NCBI GenBank assembly: GCA_009922405.1
Contig: RFVZ01000161.1
Coordinates: forward strand, 1-6,013
DNA length: 6,013 nt
Direction of reading: 5' to 3'
DNA from: Betaproteobacteria bacterium
GTDB taxonomy: Bacteria; Pseudomonadota; Gammaproteobacteria; Burkholderiales; Burkholderiaceae_E
Below the pieces are notes generated by a model, which saw nothing but the letters and a program-made list of their open reading frames with translations, did not search any database and was not told the origin of the DNA. Position 1 is the stretch's first letter, and each line of letters starts with the position of its first letter. Made by a program: the position numbers and the translations under genes. Below, in pieces: positions 5,751-6,013 of the stretch.

Positions 5751-6013
5751 ATTCCGAGCCCCAGTGCGTCGAGCAAAGTCGCCATTTTGGCCTTGACCGT
5801 GGCGTCCATCGCAATGGGTCGGCCCCATTCGCGTTGGGTCTCTCCCGGCCACTTGTTAGTGGCGTCGATCCCCATTTTGGATCCGAGGCCAGACACTGGC
5901 GACGCAAAATCCAGATAGTCGATCGGTGTTGATTCCGCCATCAGGGTGTCGCGGACCGGATCGACCCGCGTCGTCATCGCCCAGATGACTTCTTTCCAGT
6001 CGCGCGCATTGAT
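5747..6013 (-). CDS. ubiD: UbiD, 4-hydroxy-3-polyprenylbenzoate decarboxylase, C-terminal part (cut by right window edge)
   Basis: The frame stays open from the TAG at 5747-5749 to the right edge, giving 88 C-terminal residues. These begin I-N-A-R-D-W-K-E-V-I-W-A-M, so the ATG at 5975-5977 is an internal methionine. Diagnostic UbiD C-terminal blocks are T-T-R-V-D-P-x-R-D, T-P-I-D-Y-L-D-F-A-S-P-V-S-G-L-G-S-K-M-G and D-A-T-N-K-W-P-G-E-T-Q-R-E-W-G-R-P-I. UbiD is the prenylated-FMN-dependent decarboxylase of ubiquinone synthesis; its cofactor comes from UbiX, which is not in the window. The N-terminal domain lies beyond the edge. It converges with dacB, the last 4 bp being shared. Identification is strong because these blocks are characteristic of the true ubiquinone-pathway UbiD. 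Confidence 0.95.
   Translation of the reverse strand: MNARDWKEVIWAMTTRVDPVRDTLMAESTPIDYLDFASPVSGLGSKMGIDATNKWPGETQREWGRPIAMDATVKAKMATLLDALGLGI

Noticed and set aside
5747..5977. Small complete 76-residue gene at the right end
   Set aside because: The frame continues upstream of that ATG to the window edge with conserved UbiD sequence (D-W-K-E-V-I-W-A), so it is the end of ubiD and not a separate gene.

Overview
The window reads as a chromosomal core region of a proteobacterium, most likely a betaproteobacterium. It is moderately GC-rich by eye. GroES and GroEL closely match the betaproteobacterial pattern, including a Gly-Gly-Met tail ending in MDM. The groESL operon carries a perfect CIRCE (HrcA operator), and a ubiquinone-biosynthesis gene (ubiD) is present. 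Genus assignment is not possible from this alone. I see no mobile element, CRISPR array, tRNA or rRNA.

Layout, left to right. (1) 1-270, plus strand: the C-terminal end of an ankyrin-repeat protein that enters from the left edge. (2) 296-2026, minus strand: pyrF (orotidine 5'-phosphate decarboxylase) followed 24 nt later by a DUF1445-family gene (putative hydro-lyase / D-glutamate-cyclase-like), probably co-transcribed. (3) 2039-2080: a strong minus-strand intrinsic terminator closing the groESL transcript, immediately upstream of the pyrF ribosome-binding site. (4) 2126-4135, minus strand: groEL and groES, with a small hairpin at the groES stop codon. (5) 4136-4250: the divergent control region with a groES leader, a perfect CIRCE at 4208-4234 and a strong groES promoter (TTGATA-N17-TATATT). 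(6) 4251-5750, plus strand: dacB (PBP4, peptidase family S13), a periplasmic D,D-carboxypeptidase/endopeptidase. (7) 5747-6013, minus strand: the C-terminal 88 residues of UbiD, whose stop codon overlaps the dacB stop codon.

Functionally the genes are housekeeping: protein folding, pyrimidine synthesis, peptidoglycan remodelling and ubiquinone synthesis. The most interesting structure is regulatory. The groES promoter and CIRCE are packed so tightly against dacB that the groES -35 box lies inside the first dacB codons, and CIRCE may also cover a dacB promoter. The second is the abutment of the groESL terminator with the pyrF start. I found no convincing previously undescribed system. The gene content is ordinary, and the regulatory findings are hypotheses to test.
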